Origin: Tetrapyrgos nigripes
Lineage: Eukaryota > Basidiomycota > Agaricomycetes > Agaricales > Campanellaceae
Direction: 5' to 3'
NCBI GenBank assembly: GCA_013368315.1
Contig: JAACJM010000086.1
Location: forward strand, 248,001-312,000
DNA length: 64,000 bases
Shown here: piece after piece, positions 1 through 11,789 of the stretch
Numbering within the stretch: the stretch's first letter is position 1
Layout of the letters: each line of letters starts with the position of its first letter
Notes under the pieces: generated by a model
Seen by the model: only the letters and a program-made list of their open reading frames with translations
Databases searched by the model: none
Told to the model about the DNA's origin: nothing
Program-made: the position numbers and the translations under genes

Positions 1-432
1 GCCCAACTCCATCTTCAGCTGACTTGTAACCATGCCACCAAGAGGGAAACAAGTTCTAAGAGGCGATGGTGGTTGTAAGGAGAAAAGAGACGGCGCCGAG
101 AAAATCTCTCACAATCCGATATCAGAATGTCCTGTAGCCTCCCGTGACGAAGACCTAGGCTGGTTTTCTAAGGTCCTATCCAAACTTCTTGCACAAGATG
201 CTGACAGAAACGTCAGCTGGCTGGAGAAGATGGAGGATTAAAGCGTTTTCTCGCCGATTAACGATAACAAACGTCAGTACTACTAGTAGCTATAGCAAGC
301 GAAAGTCCGAAGAGTCCAATTAATCTAAGCAACCAAGTACAGTAAGTCTATAATTTCTATGGGATATAAGTCCAGTATCAAGAGTCAATTAGTTACAAAG
401 ATATCAGCCAACCATAGCAGGCTCTAAAATGT

Positions 433-2453
433 CTAGAAGAAGAGATATATAACACCGACCGCTACTGGAGGAGGAGTTGGATACTCGTAAGTTGATGCCC
501 TCATCGCAAGGCTGTGAGCGCTCAAAACCGACAAGGCGTCAAGAATAATCTTAAAGGCATGGTGTAAATCGGTCTGTATGAAACCAAAGTTGTGTTGGGC
601 CGACTGCTCTCCAGACTGACGACTGCTAGTGAAGAGGATATGGGCCATAGACGACCATATGACCTGCAAATTCGTCAAAGACTGAGAGATTCATCTAATG
701 ACAAGAACAAGACCCACTTACAGCCATTATCGGATTCATGAACGTCGTCTGCTGAAGATCCGCTGAGGGTATCATTGACGCAGCATCCTTTGCAGCCTCT
801 ACTTGACCATGATAAGCAGCAGCTGTTTGGTTGGGATCCGAATAGTTGATCAGTTCAGAGATCGAATATATCCGGATGAGCGCCATTCGGGCAAGGGTGT
901 GTATGACAAGAAGTTGTCTCTTTGTGGAGCTGGAAAGTGGTCCGTGAACGCCATGTTCAGCCTGCTGATTTGAAGGAATGCGAGGAAGTTCAGCAATAAA
1001 ATGGGTCGTCAAGGATAGAAGGTTATCGAGGATGCTGCGAAAATCACGGTGAGAGGATGTATCCAGAGCAGTATCTGTCCGAAACTAAGTTAAGAACCTA
1101 TCAATCGATAACAAGAAACGCTACTTACTCGGATCATATCGCGTGCCCACCTGAGACGCTTGTTCAAGCAAAATACAAGCTTTGGCATGTAAAGCCTTCG
1201 CAGAATTCCCATTATCTGGTACATGGACCAGAAATTTCTGAATCGTTGAGCCACTTGATACGGCGAGAGGAACCTAATGAGCGACCGCCATTTTATTACT
1301 CGAAATGCTCAAGCTCTACGATGCACTTACCTGTGGCCACGGTGTATCCACTCTGAATTCAGGCATCCAGTATGGAAAATGCGTTTTAGAATCCTCCGTC
1401 TCGACTGCTGTCCAGCAGCTGTTGAGAGATAAGACTGTCCAAAATGCACTTATACTCTGACTGTATTCTTTCGACGCCTGGCTTGATCCTTCTGTAGGAC
1501 CTGATGCTACAAATGCAGGCTGTTCTTCCGAACCAATGCGATGCATTCTGGCAGATAACAGCAGAGAGACCGCATTCGCCAACGAATCCTTGCCTTCAGC
1601 GTTGCACCCAGTAACAATAAAATACTGCGCAAATAAGACGTGAGTCTGGATGTTTTGAAGCACTGTCCACCTAGGACGATTGTTATCGATTCCAAGTAAC
1701 AAGTGGGATCTTTGTTCTTTTGCTTTCCGCAATAGAACCGGTTCCAGTGAAGCGATTTGTGGATATGGGGTGAAGTGGGAAGCGATCAAAAAGACGATGG
1801 ACACGAGAGCCGGAACCGTTGGAGTAGCTGGGTGAGAAGTGTTCAGGGTCATGACAGAGTTGAAGAATTCCTCCTCGTCCAAGAAGAAACCTACGTCGGC
1901 TGAATATTCGAGGAAGCCGGATAGGCTTTAGCGATGGATATCAGAATGCGCCGTTGGATCTAAACGGAAGGATGCGACTCACAGTGTCTGCCGAAGCTGA
2001 GGATCGGAGAGGATCTCCTCGAGGGTTTGGATGGAAGGTATGTCAGTTGTTGCGCTTCCACCGTGGCCTTTAAATTTCAGGACCCGTTAAAATAGATACG
2101 AAATAGAGTGACTAGTCTTGCACACACCTTCGCCATAGGGATTATGTAGAAACACTGGGTTGTCATCGGCAGAACTTCCGCCTCTGTCGCTTTGCTCTCG
2201 TTCCTGATTTTCGCCTGAATAGCTACAGACACCAAAACGAGCAGGAGCACGCTTGCAGTTTGAACATTCTGGTCGGCCTCCGTCGCATTTCTGACAAGAA
2301 GAACATTAGATTGCATGAAGGATGTAAGGAAGAGGTAGCAATGCACGGACTATCCGACGAAGCCTACAAAAAAGTCTTCAGTGAGCTTTCATGGATAGCA
2401 GGGTATCGAGGAAGAACAAACCTGCAGTTTGAGCACGAGCCACCCCTTGTCAT
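433..2453 (-). CDS. Zn2Cys6 fungal transcription factor, copy A of a tandem array
   Basis: Predicted nuclear DNA-binding regulator. I propose eight exons: 2453-2422, 2363-2351 (micro-exon), 2290-2128, 2067-1983, 1925-1331, 1273-1129, 1074-722 and 681-433. They total 1635 nt, an exact multiple of three, giving about 544 residues. All introns are GT-AG and phase-consistent. The protein begins MTRGGSCSNCRLRRIKCDGG and continues RPECSNCKRAPARFGVCSY, so all six zinc cysteines are present. The middle region (GFFLDEEEFFNS, the VDTPWPQ motif, then KACILLEQ and LLVIHTLARMALIRIY) matches the other two copies and resembles the fungal-specific transcription-factor middle homology region. Unlike B and C there is no leucine-rich coiled coil after the zinc cluster; a Ser/Asp/Gln-rich stretch lies there instead. 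The start ATG is the only one giving a complete first half-site. Targets are unknown. Seen: exons and motifs. Inferred: function from family. Confidence 0.85.
2351..2363 (-). other. 13-nt micro-exon of TF copy A
   Basis: Flanked by an AG acceptor on its upstream side (minus-strand sense) and a GT donor on its downstream side. It completes the Arg codon left by exon 1 and adds L-R-R-I before K-C-D. This gives exactly six residues between zinc cysteines 2 and 3, as the C-x2-C-x6-C family pattern requires. Without it exon 1 and exon 3 join out of frame. Confidence 0.85.
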
Positions 2454-2974
2454 CCTGGTGAATGCGTACATGGCGAGACTCTCTCTATGCTCTCAAATTA
2501 GTTATCGGAGAGAGAGATGCTGATGCTAAGGAGATACACTCCGATAGGTTGAGATTTAAGTATAGAACAAGCTCTGACCTTCGGAAAGTGATCTCCTACG
2601 TTAGTCATCTGTTGACCATACCTAGCTGAACAAAATCATGGAATCAGTTCAGTTCTGCTTGTCCAGGATTGTGGTCGAAGGTTGAATGAGACACATGTGG
2701 TATAATCGGTATGTCGATGCCGGATGTTAAACTCGTCCGGTAATTTCTGTCAAGTATGCTGAGGGAGGCTCTGCCATTCTGAACTTTGAGGAAATTGATT
2801 AATCGTGAGCGCCTGTCTTATGTCCTAAGGGACCGGACACCAACCGGACAACCAAATTCCGCGATATTGCTGAACTATCCTAGGAATGTCAGTGACGTCG
2901 AGGGTAAGGGATTTGAAGCCCACCCTCTTATCTCAACGGGAAGAATGACTCAACTTGTGAGCTGTTTCACACCT
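2454..2974. other. Intergenic, upstream of TF copy A
   Basis: Presumed promoter region of copy A. I see no convincing gene, RNA or repeat here. Confidence 0.4.
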
Positions 2975-3712
2975 TTTACGAGGCCGAAGAATGAGGCTGA
3001 GTTGTTTACACTGCGTTTCTGCGTGTGGCTGGGCAATTGCGTCCCCTTTGCCTGCCGCCGCTCTCTTCATCCGGCAAATTTTCGATCCATGGTCTTCGAC
3101 GGCCCTCAGCGTTTAATGTGCCCCTTTTCCGCTTCATTTCTGACGGCGGACAGGGTCTAATGCGTCCCTGTCAATCTTGTTACTCTCTCTCTGTCTCATT
3201 CCACTTGGTTACAAACCTGTACTCAAAAGCAACAGATCATAGTAAGCTGTTCTGTCCTGATTGATTGACGGGGCTAACAGATCGTTTGTCAGTCCCTGTA
3301 TTTGACGGACGTCCTAGGAAAGGTTCTAATGTAAAGGGATTTCAATTTACGTCTGAAGATTGGAACGCGATCGGAATATGGCCCATGTACACGGAAAAGA
3401 TCCCAGCAGAGAGCATCTGCTGTCTCGGCTATACGGCAGGGTATTATGGGTCGGGAGAAGAGACGCTGGCTTTGAATTTGAAGTTTGTGATCCTATTATC
3501 AGATCCAGTGAAGAACGGGGTGTAAATGATGGCTATGGGAGGACTTTCGTACGCAGAAGTTAACAAAATAATATGTACTGGTTAAACTTAGTATTTGTAT
3601 TGGGGTTTTTTACCAAGAAGTCTAATAAAATAATGTCTACATCAAAACTGGGAGTACGACGGCCTCGTATTCGCCACGCTTCAACGCTGGCCCACACCCA
3701 CTTCATACCGAT
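2975..3712 (+). repeat. Diverged repeat unit 1, with a conserved coding-like core
   Basis: Starts with the phrase ACGAGGCCGAAGAATGAGG at about 2978 and ends in a block around GCTGGCCCACACC. Both recur in unit 2. The core (about 3297-3510) is open and encodes FDGRPRKG, FQFTSEDW, YTEKIPAES, GYTAGYYGSGEETLA and NLKFVILLSDP. Because the same peptide is recognisable in unit 2 despite nucleotide change, this is probably the remains of a duplicated small gene or of a mobile element. I do not recognise the family and cannot define a start codon. Confidence 0.55.
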
Positions 3713-3863
3713 GCTTTCAATACCAAGTACGAGTCGAAGAATCCAGGACGTCCGGAGACTTAGGAAGACAAGTCAGTGTCCGAGTCCGTATCAGAGTCGC
3801 GGATGAGTCAGCCTTGAAGTAAAAAATGAGAATATGTAGACCGTACAGTGAAGCGTTTGTTCC

Positions 3864-4432
3864 ATTACGAGGCCGAAGAATGAGGCTGAGTTGCTGTATG
3901 TGGCTGTGTCTATATTGTTCCTCGCCCGTCTGCCACTGACATCATCGGTGCGGCATTAAGATTCGAAAGCTACGTTCCCCCGTCGTTTGACCATCGAAAT
4001 GCTCGTCTAATCCATCTGTCAGTCCCATTTTATGACGGTCGGTCAGGGAAGGCAACCGTAAAAAAGATTTTCAATTTACTCCTGAGGATTGGAAAGGCAT
4101 ATACATCGTCGCTTCCATTGTATACAGAAGAGATTCCAGCTAGCTCTGTCCGTTCGGTTGGCTATACTGCTGGATACTACACTGACAGTGGAGAAGCTAC
4201 GCTTGCGTGGAATCTAAAATTCGTAATCCTCTTATCTGCGCGACCCGGTGAAGAAAGAGAAGGCAATGTAATTTATTAGTTGGGTATTAGTTGGGGGTCT
4301 ACATTTATTAGGATTTTTTTGGATGGTGGATAGAAAACAAGTTCAATAAAAAGGAATGTGTTTTAGCGTTCTGGAGAGCTCCGGCCTCGTACTCGCCACG
4401 CCTCGGCGCTGGCCCACACCCCTTTTATATAT
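3864..4432 (+). repeat. Diverged repeat unit 2 (decayed copy of unit 1)
   Basis: Carries the same opening phrase, then peptides equivalent to those of unit 1 (DGRSGKA, FTPEDWKG, YTEEIPASS, GYTAGYY, GEATLAWNLKFVILLS), but spread over more than one frame, so it cannot be translated through. It ends in the same GGCCTCGTACTCGCCACG...GCTGGCCCACACC block. It lies in direct orientation about 150 bp after unit 1, consistent with a tandem duplication followed by decay. Confidence 0.55.
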
Positions 4433-5065
4433 ACTTATATTCCCAGGATACGATTAAATCGAATGAAAACGATAAGTAACCGAACCGGTGGATGATTTCA
4501 ACATAGCCAGACGCCTCGTAACTCGTCTTATAGAATAGGACTCCGTAACTTGGTTGAAAGTACTCAGTGGCATGCCACGAAAGAGAAGCCTATGTACAGA
4601 CGCGATAAAGACTCAGGACTGGCCTTTCGAATGGCATATATAGTCTACTTTGCCATATCTGATCATATCTTGTGCTACCTAGTACCTTGATGACGGGACT
4701 ATACCTTGGAATACCTCGGGTTGACTGACTGGTGGACTAATATCTCCACATGCGATCTACCTTTGTGGTAACCTATTTCATTCACTTTCAGTCTTCGGAT
4801 GCCATTCTCTGTAGCATACTATTTTTTGCAGTTTTTGTGATGACAGATTTGATAGCCACACTGTCTTTAGTGTTACTTTTGTGGGTTTGTCCACACGAAT
4901 TATCATTGCTCCGAGTCCGAGTCTACAATGCAATCACAACAATGCTAATGTTATAGGGGATATGCTGAATGTAAAAGTAATAAATAAATCAACAAGTAAT
5001 TCGAGGACCCAGCCTGACCATATAAATGACTGCACCAGCCTACACCAGGCATGTGTAACTCTACT
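4433..5065. other. Intergenic, downstream of TF copy B
   Basis: AT-rich non-coding sequence. The short open frames here are unsupported; I see nothing else. Confidence 0.35.
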
Positions 5066-7050
5066 TCAGATCCACGTATCGCGGAGTTTGGCCAGTTCTT
5101 GTCCTGCGTCCCGAATATCTCGTTAAAACGATTCAAAAAACATATCATAACTTACCCATCAAGGGGCAGTTTGTCGAAAACATCGTCATAACTTGAACGA
5201 TTGCTTCCAAGCTTCGCTGTAATTCCTGCTGCATCCGAGCAGTAGATTGACCGGTAAGTCCTGGGGACCTAGACAATTCCTGGACGAAGAAATTTCCGAC
5301 TCGCGTCCAGAGCATCTTTTAATTTATATTTAGATGATATAATATCATCATAACGACGCTAAGACTCACTGCCATGACTGGATCTACGAACTCGATCGCC
5401 TGTAAATTCACCTTCCTTAACAGTTCCACAGTGTCCAAAGCAGCCCGTCTCGCATTTTCATTTGAAGGTGGTTGAGGAGGCAATGAGGCGATGCGTATTT
5501 TTGTGACGTATACTAACGTATGAATGATGAGGAGCTGCCTCGACGCTTCGAGGGAGTCAGCTGAACCAATTGAAGGAAGCTCGAATTGGAACCTTTGGGC
5601 CACGACCCTCAGAGAATTGCAGGCTTCAAGCCAGCCTTGGGTTGGTTGTTGGTATTGAGCTGTTCAGAACCACCATTCGGATTGATGTTAGTGATTGTAC
5701 GGACTCAACATGCGCTATGCTTACCTGTGTATCTACTGCTGAGGTCAAAGGCTTGTTCGAGAAGTATGCATGCTTTGGCGCGTAACGCTTGGGCAGAATA
5801 TCCACCGTCTGACGTGTTAGCCAGAAAAAACTGGATAGTGGACACTGTCAAAGTATCAGGAGCAAGAGGAATCTTTGAACGTATAAATCAGACAGTTAGT
5901 GAGATGATTTGAGATGTGTTAGACACCATACCCCCGGCCATGGCGTGTCAACTCTCATGTGAGGTTTGAGATATTGTAGGCTTGTTGTTGCACCTTCCAG
6001 CACCGTCCAACAGCTATTTAGGCGTAACACTGTCCAAAAAGCCTCGATATTCTCCTTCTCTTCAATCGCATCTTTAGACGGTAGTGTATATGACCTGCAC
6101 CTATGTATCTGTGATCGAACGCGATGAAGCCGAGTGGCAAGGACGAGTGAAATAGCCATGGTGAAATTATATCTTCCCTCAAGCTTTTTACCATTCAAGA
6201 AAAAGTATTGCGAAAGAAGGACGTGCGCTTGGATAGCTTGCAAGATATTGTTGGGATGATTTGAGGACAAGATTTGGGGAGTGCCTTTAATAGCCTGCAA
6301 GAGAAGGTCGTCCTTCATCTGTTCAGTAAGCGGTGAGAATGGGTTTAACTGGGCCGCAAGCAAAAGCACTGTCTGGAGGAGAGCTTGAGCAGGCGGATTT
6401 GAAGAGGTGGTGACAATGGAATTATAGAATCTGGTAGGGTCTAGGAAAAACCCTATCTCGGATGCAAACGTCAAGAGGCGCGATATGCTATACAAAACAT
6501 CAGAGACGAGTATATCGAGGAGGACTACCGAGACTTACAGATTTCTCTGTATCTCACGAGGAATGATTCCACTTCCTGAATCTCTCGCGATGAGATGGCT
6601 GGCAGCTGAAGCTGGAATTCAATGATCCTGAAAGTGACAAAAGAGCCATAAATCTTTCTCGCCTGGTGCGACCACAGTCCCGGCGTAAGGATTACGAAGA
6701 AGCATGGTCTCGTCTACGCTAGGGTTTTCCAGCTCTTTGATGCGATTTTCCAGAATGCTTATTTGCTCCTCGAGGTACTCAGCATTTGAAGTCCCTCCGC
6801 TAGGAAATTCACAGTCGCTGAATTTACCTGAAGACTTCTCGCAGTTCTTGCATATGGGACGACCTCCGTCACATTTCTGTAAAACACTTCGATTAAGCAA
6901 CATTCATGATCAAGCAAAAGGGACGTACAATATGGCGGCGCCTGGAAGAGGGAGTTTGAAGCAGCAGCAGGTCAGTCCTAGTACACAAGAGGGTCGTAGT
7001 GGTCATCGTCACCTGCAATTGAAACAACTTGATCCCGGACCCTTGGGCAT
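5066..7050 (-). CDS. Zn2Cys6 fungal transcription factor, copy B (one junction unresolved, possibly a pseudogene)
   Basis: Paralogue of A and C. Exon 1 (7050-7013) starts MPKGPGSSCFNCR, the 13-nt micro-exon is 6941-6929 (adds R-R-H-I) and exon 3 starts at 6876 with KCDGGRPICKNCEKSSGK, so the zinc cluster is complete. A coiled coil follows (LEEQISILENRIKELE) and then RNPYAG. Later exons are 6487-5932, 5872-5725, 5659-5370, 5315-5156 and 5118-5066, all GT-AG and phase-consistent, with GFFLDPTRFYNS, VDTPWPG, KACILLEQ and DPVMAV as in A and C. Between exon 3 and the exon ending in the frame ...EIQRNL (donor near 6540) I find no phase-matched intron of normal size. The candidates are only 27 or 33 nt, or give a stop. 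This may be a frameshift in a decaying gene, an unusual intron or an assembly error. Confidence 0.65.
6929..6941 (-). other. 13-nt micro-exon of TF copy B
   Basis: Same length and phase as in copies A and C. It completes the Arg codon of exon 1 and encodes R-R-H-I, joining ...FNCR to KCDGG with six residues between cysteines 2 and 3. GT-AG borders are present on both sides. Confidence 0.85.
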
Positions 7051-8276
7051 TTTTGCCTTGTCTCTGTGTTTTGCTTGCTACGAGTTGAGGAGGATTGATA
7101 GATTAGCAAGCAACTCCAATGGGGTCTTATATGCCAAACATTTCTTAAACGAGGCTGAGTATGGTAAGTGCCACCTTATTGTCCAAATACTTCATCCCAC
7201 TGCACTGGTGACCGGTAATGGGGAGACTATACCGAGAAAAAAGTCATCGCCTTTTCCCCGAGTTTGTTCACCGGTCGGCGGTGTGGGAGCTGGACGTCAT
7301 ACAGAGCCATGGAACGGTGATCTCAATAAACAAAAGCTCGTGTAAGAATACAAAGTCCAATAAATTTCGGGTGTTTCCAGTCGCTGGACTTTCTGGTCAA
7401 ACACCTGTCGTCGGAATGAACGACGGACCGCGCTGACAATGATTACAGTTCCCTTAGCAATCCGACTTCATGTACTCGCCACTTACAATCATTGATGATT
7501 GTCGTTTGTCGCTTACGTATCAGTCCGAGTCTTCACGGGTAGGCACGGTGGTCAAGGGTAAACCTACTTCTTTGAATTGTGGCATAGAGTCCAGGACGAG
7601 CAATTGAGGATGTAAAGCTGAAGCAAAAGTCTCAGCTCCAACTTCTTACCACAAGGGAACTTCCAGGGAGACGATCATGATGTATGTAACTTTGCCACGT
7701 CCGTTTTCCAAGACACAGAGACATATCGTTGGACGTACTTCCTCTCCATTTGTAGCGCTTCCGCGGTACTTGATAATCATCTCGGATTTCATCACTGACT
7801 ACCGGGAATATGACCCCGCCGCGGGAGACAAAGTGCAAGTGATCATGGATGCCTGAAGTGCCATTGCACTCTCAAAGTCGTATGTTTGTACATGCGAGTC
7901 CACCTAAAAAGCACGGAAGCAGAGTTGCGGAATTCGGAATGAGAGTATATGCTCGTCCTGACTCCTCCCTGGAAGTGGTTGATCCCGGGACAATGATGTA
8001 CCTATTAGTATTACATACAGTAGCTACATCGGGTTGCCTCCCATACACTCCTCCTCCTCCTCCTCCTCCTCCTCCTGCTGAGTATAAATAAGTCAAAATT
8101 AACGAATAATCAATAAATATGCCAGTCCTTGGGTCTCGTTATGTTTGAGGCCTGTATCGAACGGTAGGAACGTCAAGATTCATGGAAGCGCTATGAAACT
8201 TGGAAAGGACATATGACCCATATCAGAATTCAGAAAATCCACGCAACCGAATAGGAGCACAGCCGGGGTGGCGCAC
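7051..8276. other. Intergenic between TF copies B and C
   Basis: No supported gene. It contains the promoter side of copy B, the 3' side of copy C and a (CTC)n microsatellite at about 8048-8076. The open frames over the microsatellite are low-complexity artefacts. Confidence 0.45.
8048..8076. repeat. (CTC)n microsatellite
   Basis: About nine to ten uninterrupted CTC units ending in CTG. Confidence 0.9.
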
Positions 8277-10313
8277 CTATCTCGAAGACCCTTGCAACTT
8301 AACAAGTTGGTCACTCATCAATGAGCTTCGAGGAGCAAGCATTGACATCGCTTGCATGATCAAATCAACGTAACTCTGTATCTCGAGTTGCCCTCGTCCC
8401 CTTACTCCCTGAGCTGAAAGGACTTGAGCGATGATGCACCAGAGCATCTGCACTGGTGTGAGTCAAACATGCACATCCTGCACGAACAATACACTCACGG
8501 CCATAATAGGATCCACAAATGCAGCTCTCCGTAAATCAACCATGGCTATCATCTGTGCTGCCTCTTTCGCAGCCTCGAATTGGAATTGTTGAGCTCGGGC
8601 ACGTTCGCTGGAGCTAGAAGGATTTGTGGCCTCGTGCAAAGAGTACAATTTGATCAACGCCACTCTAGCGAGAGTATGTATGACGAGAAGTGCTCGTTTC
8701 TTTGAACTGCCGTTTCCAGGTGAACCTGATTCAGACTGAGTGGATTCTTGGATGGATTGGATAGAAGGAAGTTCCGTGATGAATCGGGCTGTCAGAGCTG
8801 CTAGATTGTTGAATACGCTCAAGAACTGTTGGCCAGAAGTTGAGCCTTCAGCAACCCGGTTCTCTAGTTCAAACGCCTGCTCGAGTAAGATGCAAGCTTT
8901 GCTATGAGAAGCCATTGGTGAGTTTCCATCATCTGGAGCACTTGCTAGGAATTTCTGAATTGTACTGCTGCTTCGTGTGGATGAGCCCAGACGGACCTAA
9001 GAGCGTTTCAGCTCATTTTCATGAGAACAGAAAGTCGGGGACCTACCCAAGGCCAAGGCGTATCAACTCTCATCGCTGGAACCCAATACGCCAAACTTGT
9101 AGACGTACCCTCAATAGCGGTCCAACGACTATTTAATGCCAATACCGTCCAGAATGCATTGATACGTTGCGATTCTTCTTTTGGGGTTTGAGGAGGAGGG
9201 AAGCCAGGTCCGCTGCTATACCCAGTATACCCGCTGGGATGCAAGGCCTGTCCTTGAGAAGATTCCTCCTCTGAACGAATCCGATGCATCCTAGTGCCCA
9301 AAACCAGGGACACGGCGAGCGTCACCGAGTACTTCCCCTCCAATTTGCGACCTGTGAGAAAGAAGTACTGCGCGAGGAGAACATGGGATTGGATAGCTTG
9401 TAGAACTTTGAAGCCGGGGTGTTCTCCTGATGAGGTAGTTGCGATAGAAAGAACATGTGCTGTACTTGCCACCGCTCTGGAGAGTAATTCAGGTTCGAGA
9501 GCGCTAATCTGGGCGGAGCCCGAGAGGCGGCAAGCTATCAGAAATACTGTGTACATCAAGGCGGGAGTGACTGGGTGTGTTGGAGAGGACGAGACGACTG
9601 AATTACAGAACTCTGAGGAGTCGAGGAAGAAACCAAGATCAGCTGAATATGGAAGGAAGGTAGTTAGGCTAAAATTTTCGTCAGAATAACATAGATAGAT
9701 AAGAGCACACATTGACTCACAGTGTTTGGCGTACTTGAATAGGCACGTCTCCAAGTCTTTGAGACGATGACGGCCTGCTTGGGGCTGAAACGGAGGGTTC
9801 ACGAGAATGCAAAGCAGACCCTGGACGGCTTGGGAGACCAAATTGTGCTGAAAACTCGTATTTTAGCCCTATGAGTGCGGATAGTGAGAAACGACGTACC
9901 CCAGACGTTTTGTGCTTTGGCAGTCATACTGGCCTTATACGATGCATAAGGATCGTGGAGATAGATGGTCTGTCCAGAATTCGCTGATGCGATCGAAACT
10001 TCCTGTTCATGTATTCGGCTCTCTAATTCGGCAATCTGTTCCTCCAGATGCACGACCTGAGAGTTGCCTCTCCCTGGATACTCACAATCACGGAACCGAC
10101 CTGTAGAACGTTCGCAGTTTGAGCATCTGGGGAATGCGCCGTCGCATTTCTGTTGGAACACATGGGGTGTAAGTACACATTGACAACAGTCGGTCAAAAC
10201 CAAGGCTCACTGTTCTACGTTGCCTGGGTACCTATGTGTCAGATTATTCTGGTCGGGAATCATGGATTGAACGCGACATACCGGCAATTGGAACAAGAGC
10301 CGCCTCTTGTCAT
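8277..10313 (-). CDS. Zn2Cys6 fungal transcription factor, copy C
   Basis: Predicted nuclear regulator, the best preserved of the three. Exons: 10313-10282, 10223-10211 (micro-exon), 10149-9900, 9847-9721, 9668-9047, 8996-8499 and 8447-8277. They total 1713 nt, an exact multiple of three, giving about 570 residues. It begins MTRGGSCSNCRQRRTKCDGA, then FPRCSNCERSTGRFRDCEY, a complete C6 zinc cluster. A coiled coil follows (LEEQIAELESRIHEQE), which in this family usually mediates dimerisation, then HDPYAS. The middle homology region contains YSADLGFFLDSSEF, LLAQYFFLTGRKLEGKY, FWTVLALNSRW, VDTPWPW, KACILLEQAFELENRV and LLVIHTLARVALIKLY. Exon 6 here corresponds to two exons in A and B, so one intron differs between paralogues. 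The last exon starts MLWCIIAQ, matching MLWTRVGN in B. Confidence 0.88.
10211..10223 (-). other. 13-nt micro-exon of TF copy C
   Basis: Bordered by CAG and GTGAGC. It completes Arg and encodes Q-R-R-T before K-C-D. Same length, phase and position as in copies A and B. Confidence 0.85.
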
Positions 10314-11482
10314 TCTCGGTGCAGATGATGAAGACATATTCGAATATCTGAGCTAGGTTGAGTCGCTCTGAGTGCTTGAGGTGTTGTGAAGAATGTAAGA
10401 TATCATCTTGTTGGCTTCTTTTTAAATCGAAAACAGAATGTTCGAAGTGCCAAATCCAGAAAGTGTCCTAGGTTTTTCGTTGAAAAAACTTGTTGAACCT
10501 CAGGCAAAGCTCGGTACTCGGAGGATCGACGGTAAATTTGACTAATACTAGAGGTACTAGGACCGTAGTCAAAATGAATAGAAAACCTTCAAAGCAGACC
10601 GAATAGACCGAGTCATGAGTAAATGAAGTGGCGGCAGGGCGTACGGGTTATTTGATGATGGCATAGAAAAACCACAGTGGCTGAAGGCTCCGTTGGTGGA
10701 TACGGCTGCTTTTGTGTCTGATGATTATACGTTTGCATGGGTATGAAATTCGAAGCTGTGCCACCACAAGCTTAGTCAGGTTGCGGTGTTTAACGTTTAG
10801 GGCCGGTCTATTGCTCATGCGAAAGTAAAATTTTCAAAAATTATTCAAAAAATTTCTCCTTACATCCTCTCTCCTTCTCGACTTGTAGGCCATTATTGTT
10901 TTGAGACTCTTTCTATCAGCATGTGTATCTCCAGCGGGTTTCTTTGATGGTTGACTTGGAAGGTTGAGTGGCTAAATGTTTGGTACGTTTGAATAATGCT
11001 GTGACTTGCATACTTGCCATTGACGCGCTTTCCCCCACCTAGATCTGTTTTTAATAGTCTCTTGGAATGCTAAGACCCTTGTACACTGTCAAAGGTTGAG
11101 ACGGAGTAGTCGTTGCGGTGGTAAGGATCTGACTTGCCGGTTCATAATAGTCTTTTCTTGCATTTATCCGCTCCAAAGCAGCGTTAAGCTACTATTCTAG
11201 CTATATTGTCCTTTTTTTTTTTCTTCTGATAGCGATATCTTGTTTCAGCTTTTTTTTTCTTTGCATGTGTATGCGTTGCGGCAGAACTAACTTTTGTTCA
11301 TGTTCATTATAGTTGTCCCATCCCCATGTACGAGCTGTGTTCGGGCCATCCAGACGCGTACGGGACGGCAGCATAGCTGACCAGCTTCGAGAGGCGGGCC
11401 GAAACTAGTACCAGAAGGATTCCTATCCTCTTGCAACTGTGTGATGATCTGTGAGTATCAACTATTCTTCGCACCCGTTCTC

Positions 11483-11590
11483 ATGATGTTTGAGGCATTT
11501 GGCTTTACGCAGCTTCTCAGTTGCACTGCAGAAACCTATCTCAGCTACCTTCGGGCTTTGCCCGCCTTTCTGATAAACTTTTCTTCTTTT
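11483..11590 (+). repeat. Direct repeat, copy 1
   Basis: Begins ATGATGTTTGAGGCATTTGG and contains GCACTGCAGAAACC, ATCTCAGCTACCTTCGGG and CTTTTCTGAT-like blocks that recur in the same order about 310 bp downstream. Confidence 0.7.
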
Positions 11591-11789
11591 TTTACCCTTA
11601 TGCGTTTGCTCTTCGGGACAATGCACTGACTCCTGTTCCTTCAGGCATGTACGTCGCTCGTCATGATGTCTCAGAGACCCAGTACCGCCAGCTGATGTAG
11701 GTGAGTAACACACTGTTACACAGTCTGCATGCGTGTTTCATAGTATTGTTCCTTTTCGCTGCCTTTGCTTTCCTTCTCTTCGTTGTATG

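Noticed and set aside
32..241. 69-codon plus-strand frame starting with ATG at the left edge
   Set aside because: No motif, no partner exon and the window edge is too near; it could be the last exon of a gene but nothing supports it.
6704..7345. 213-codon plus-strand frame over the 5' end of TF copy B
   Set aside because: It overlaps well-supported exons of copy B on the other strand, including the zinc cluster; an antisense artefact.
7849..8091. Plus-strand frame ending in a poly-proline run
   Set aside because: The proline run is just the (CTC)n microsatellite; no other support.
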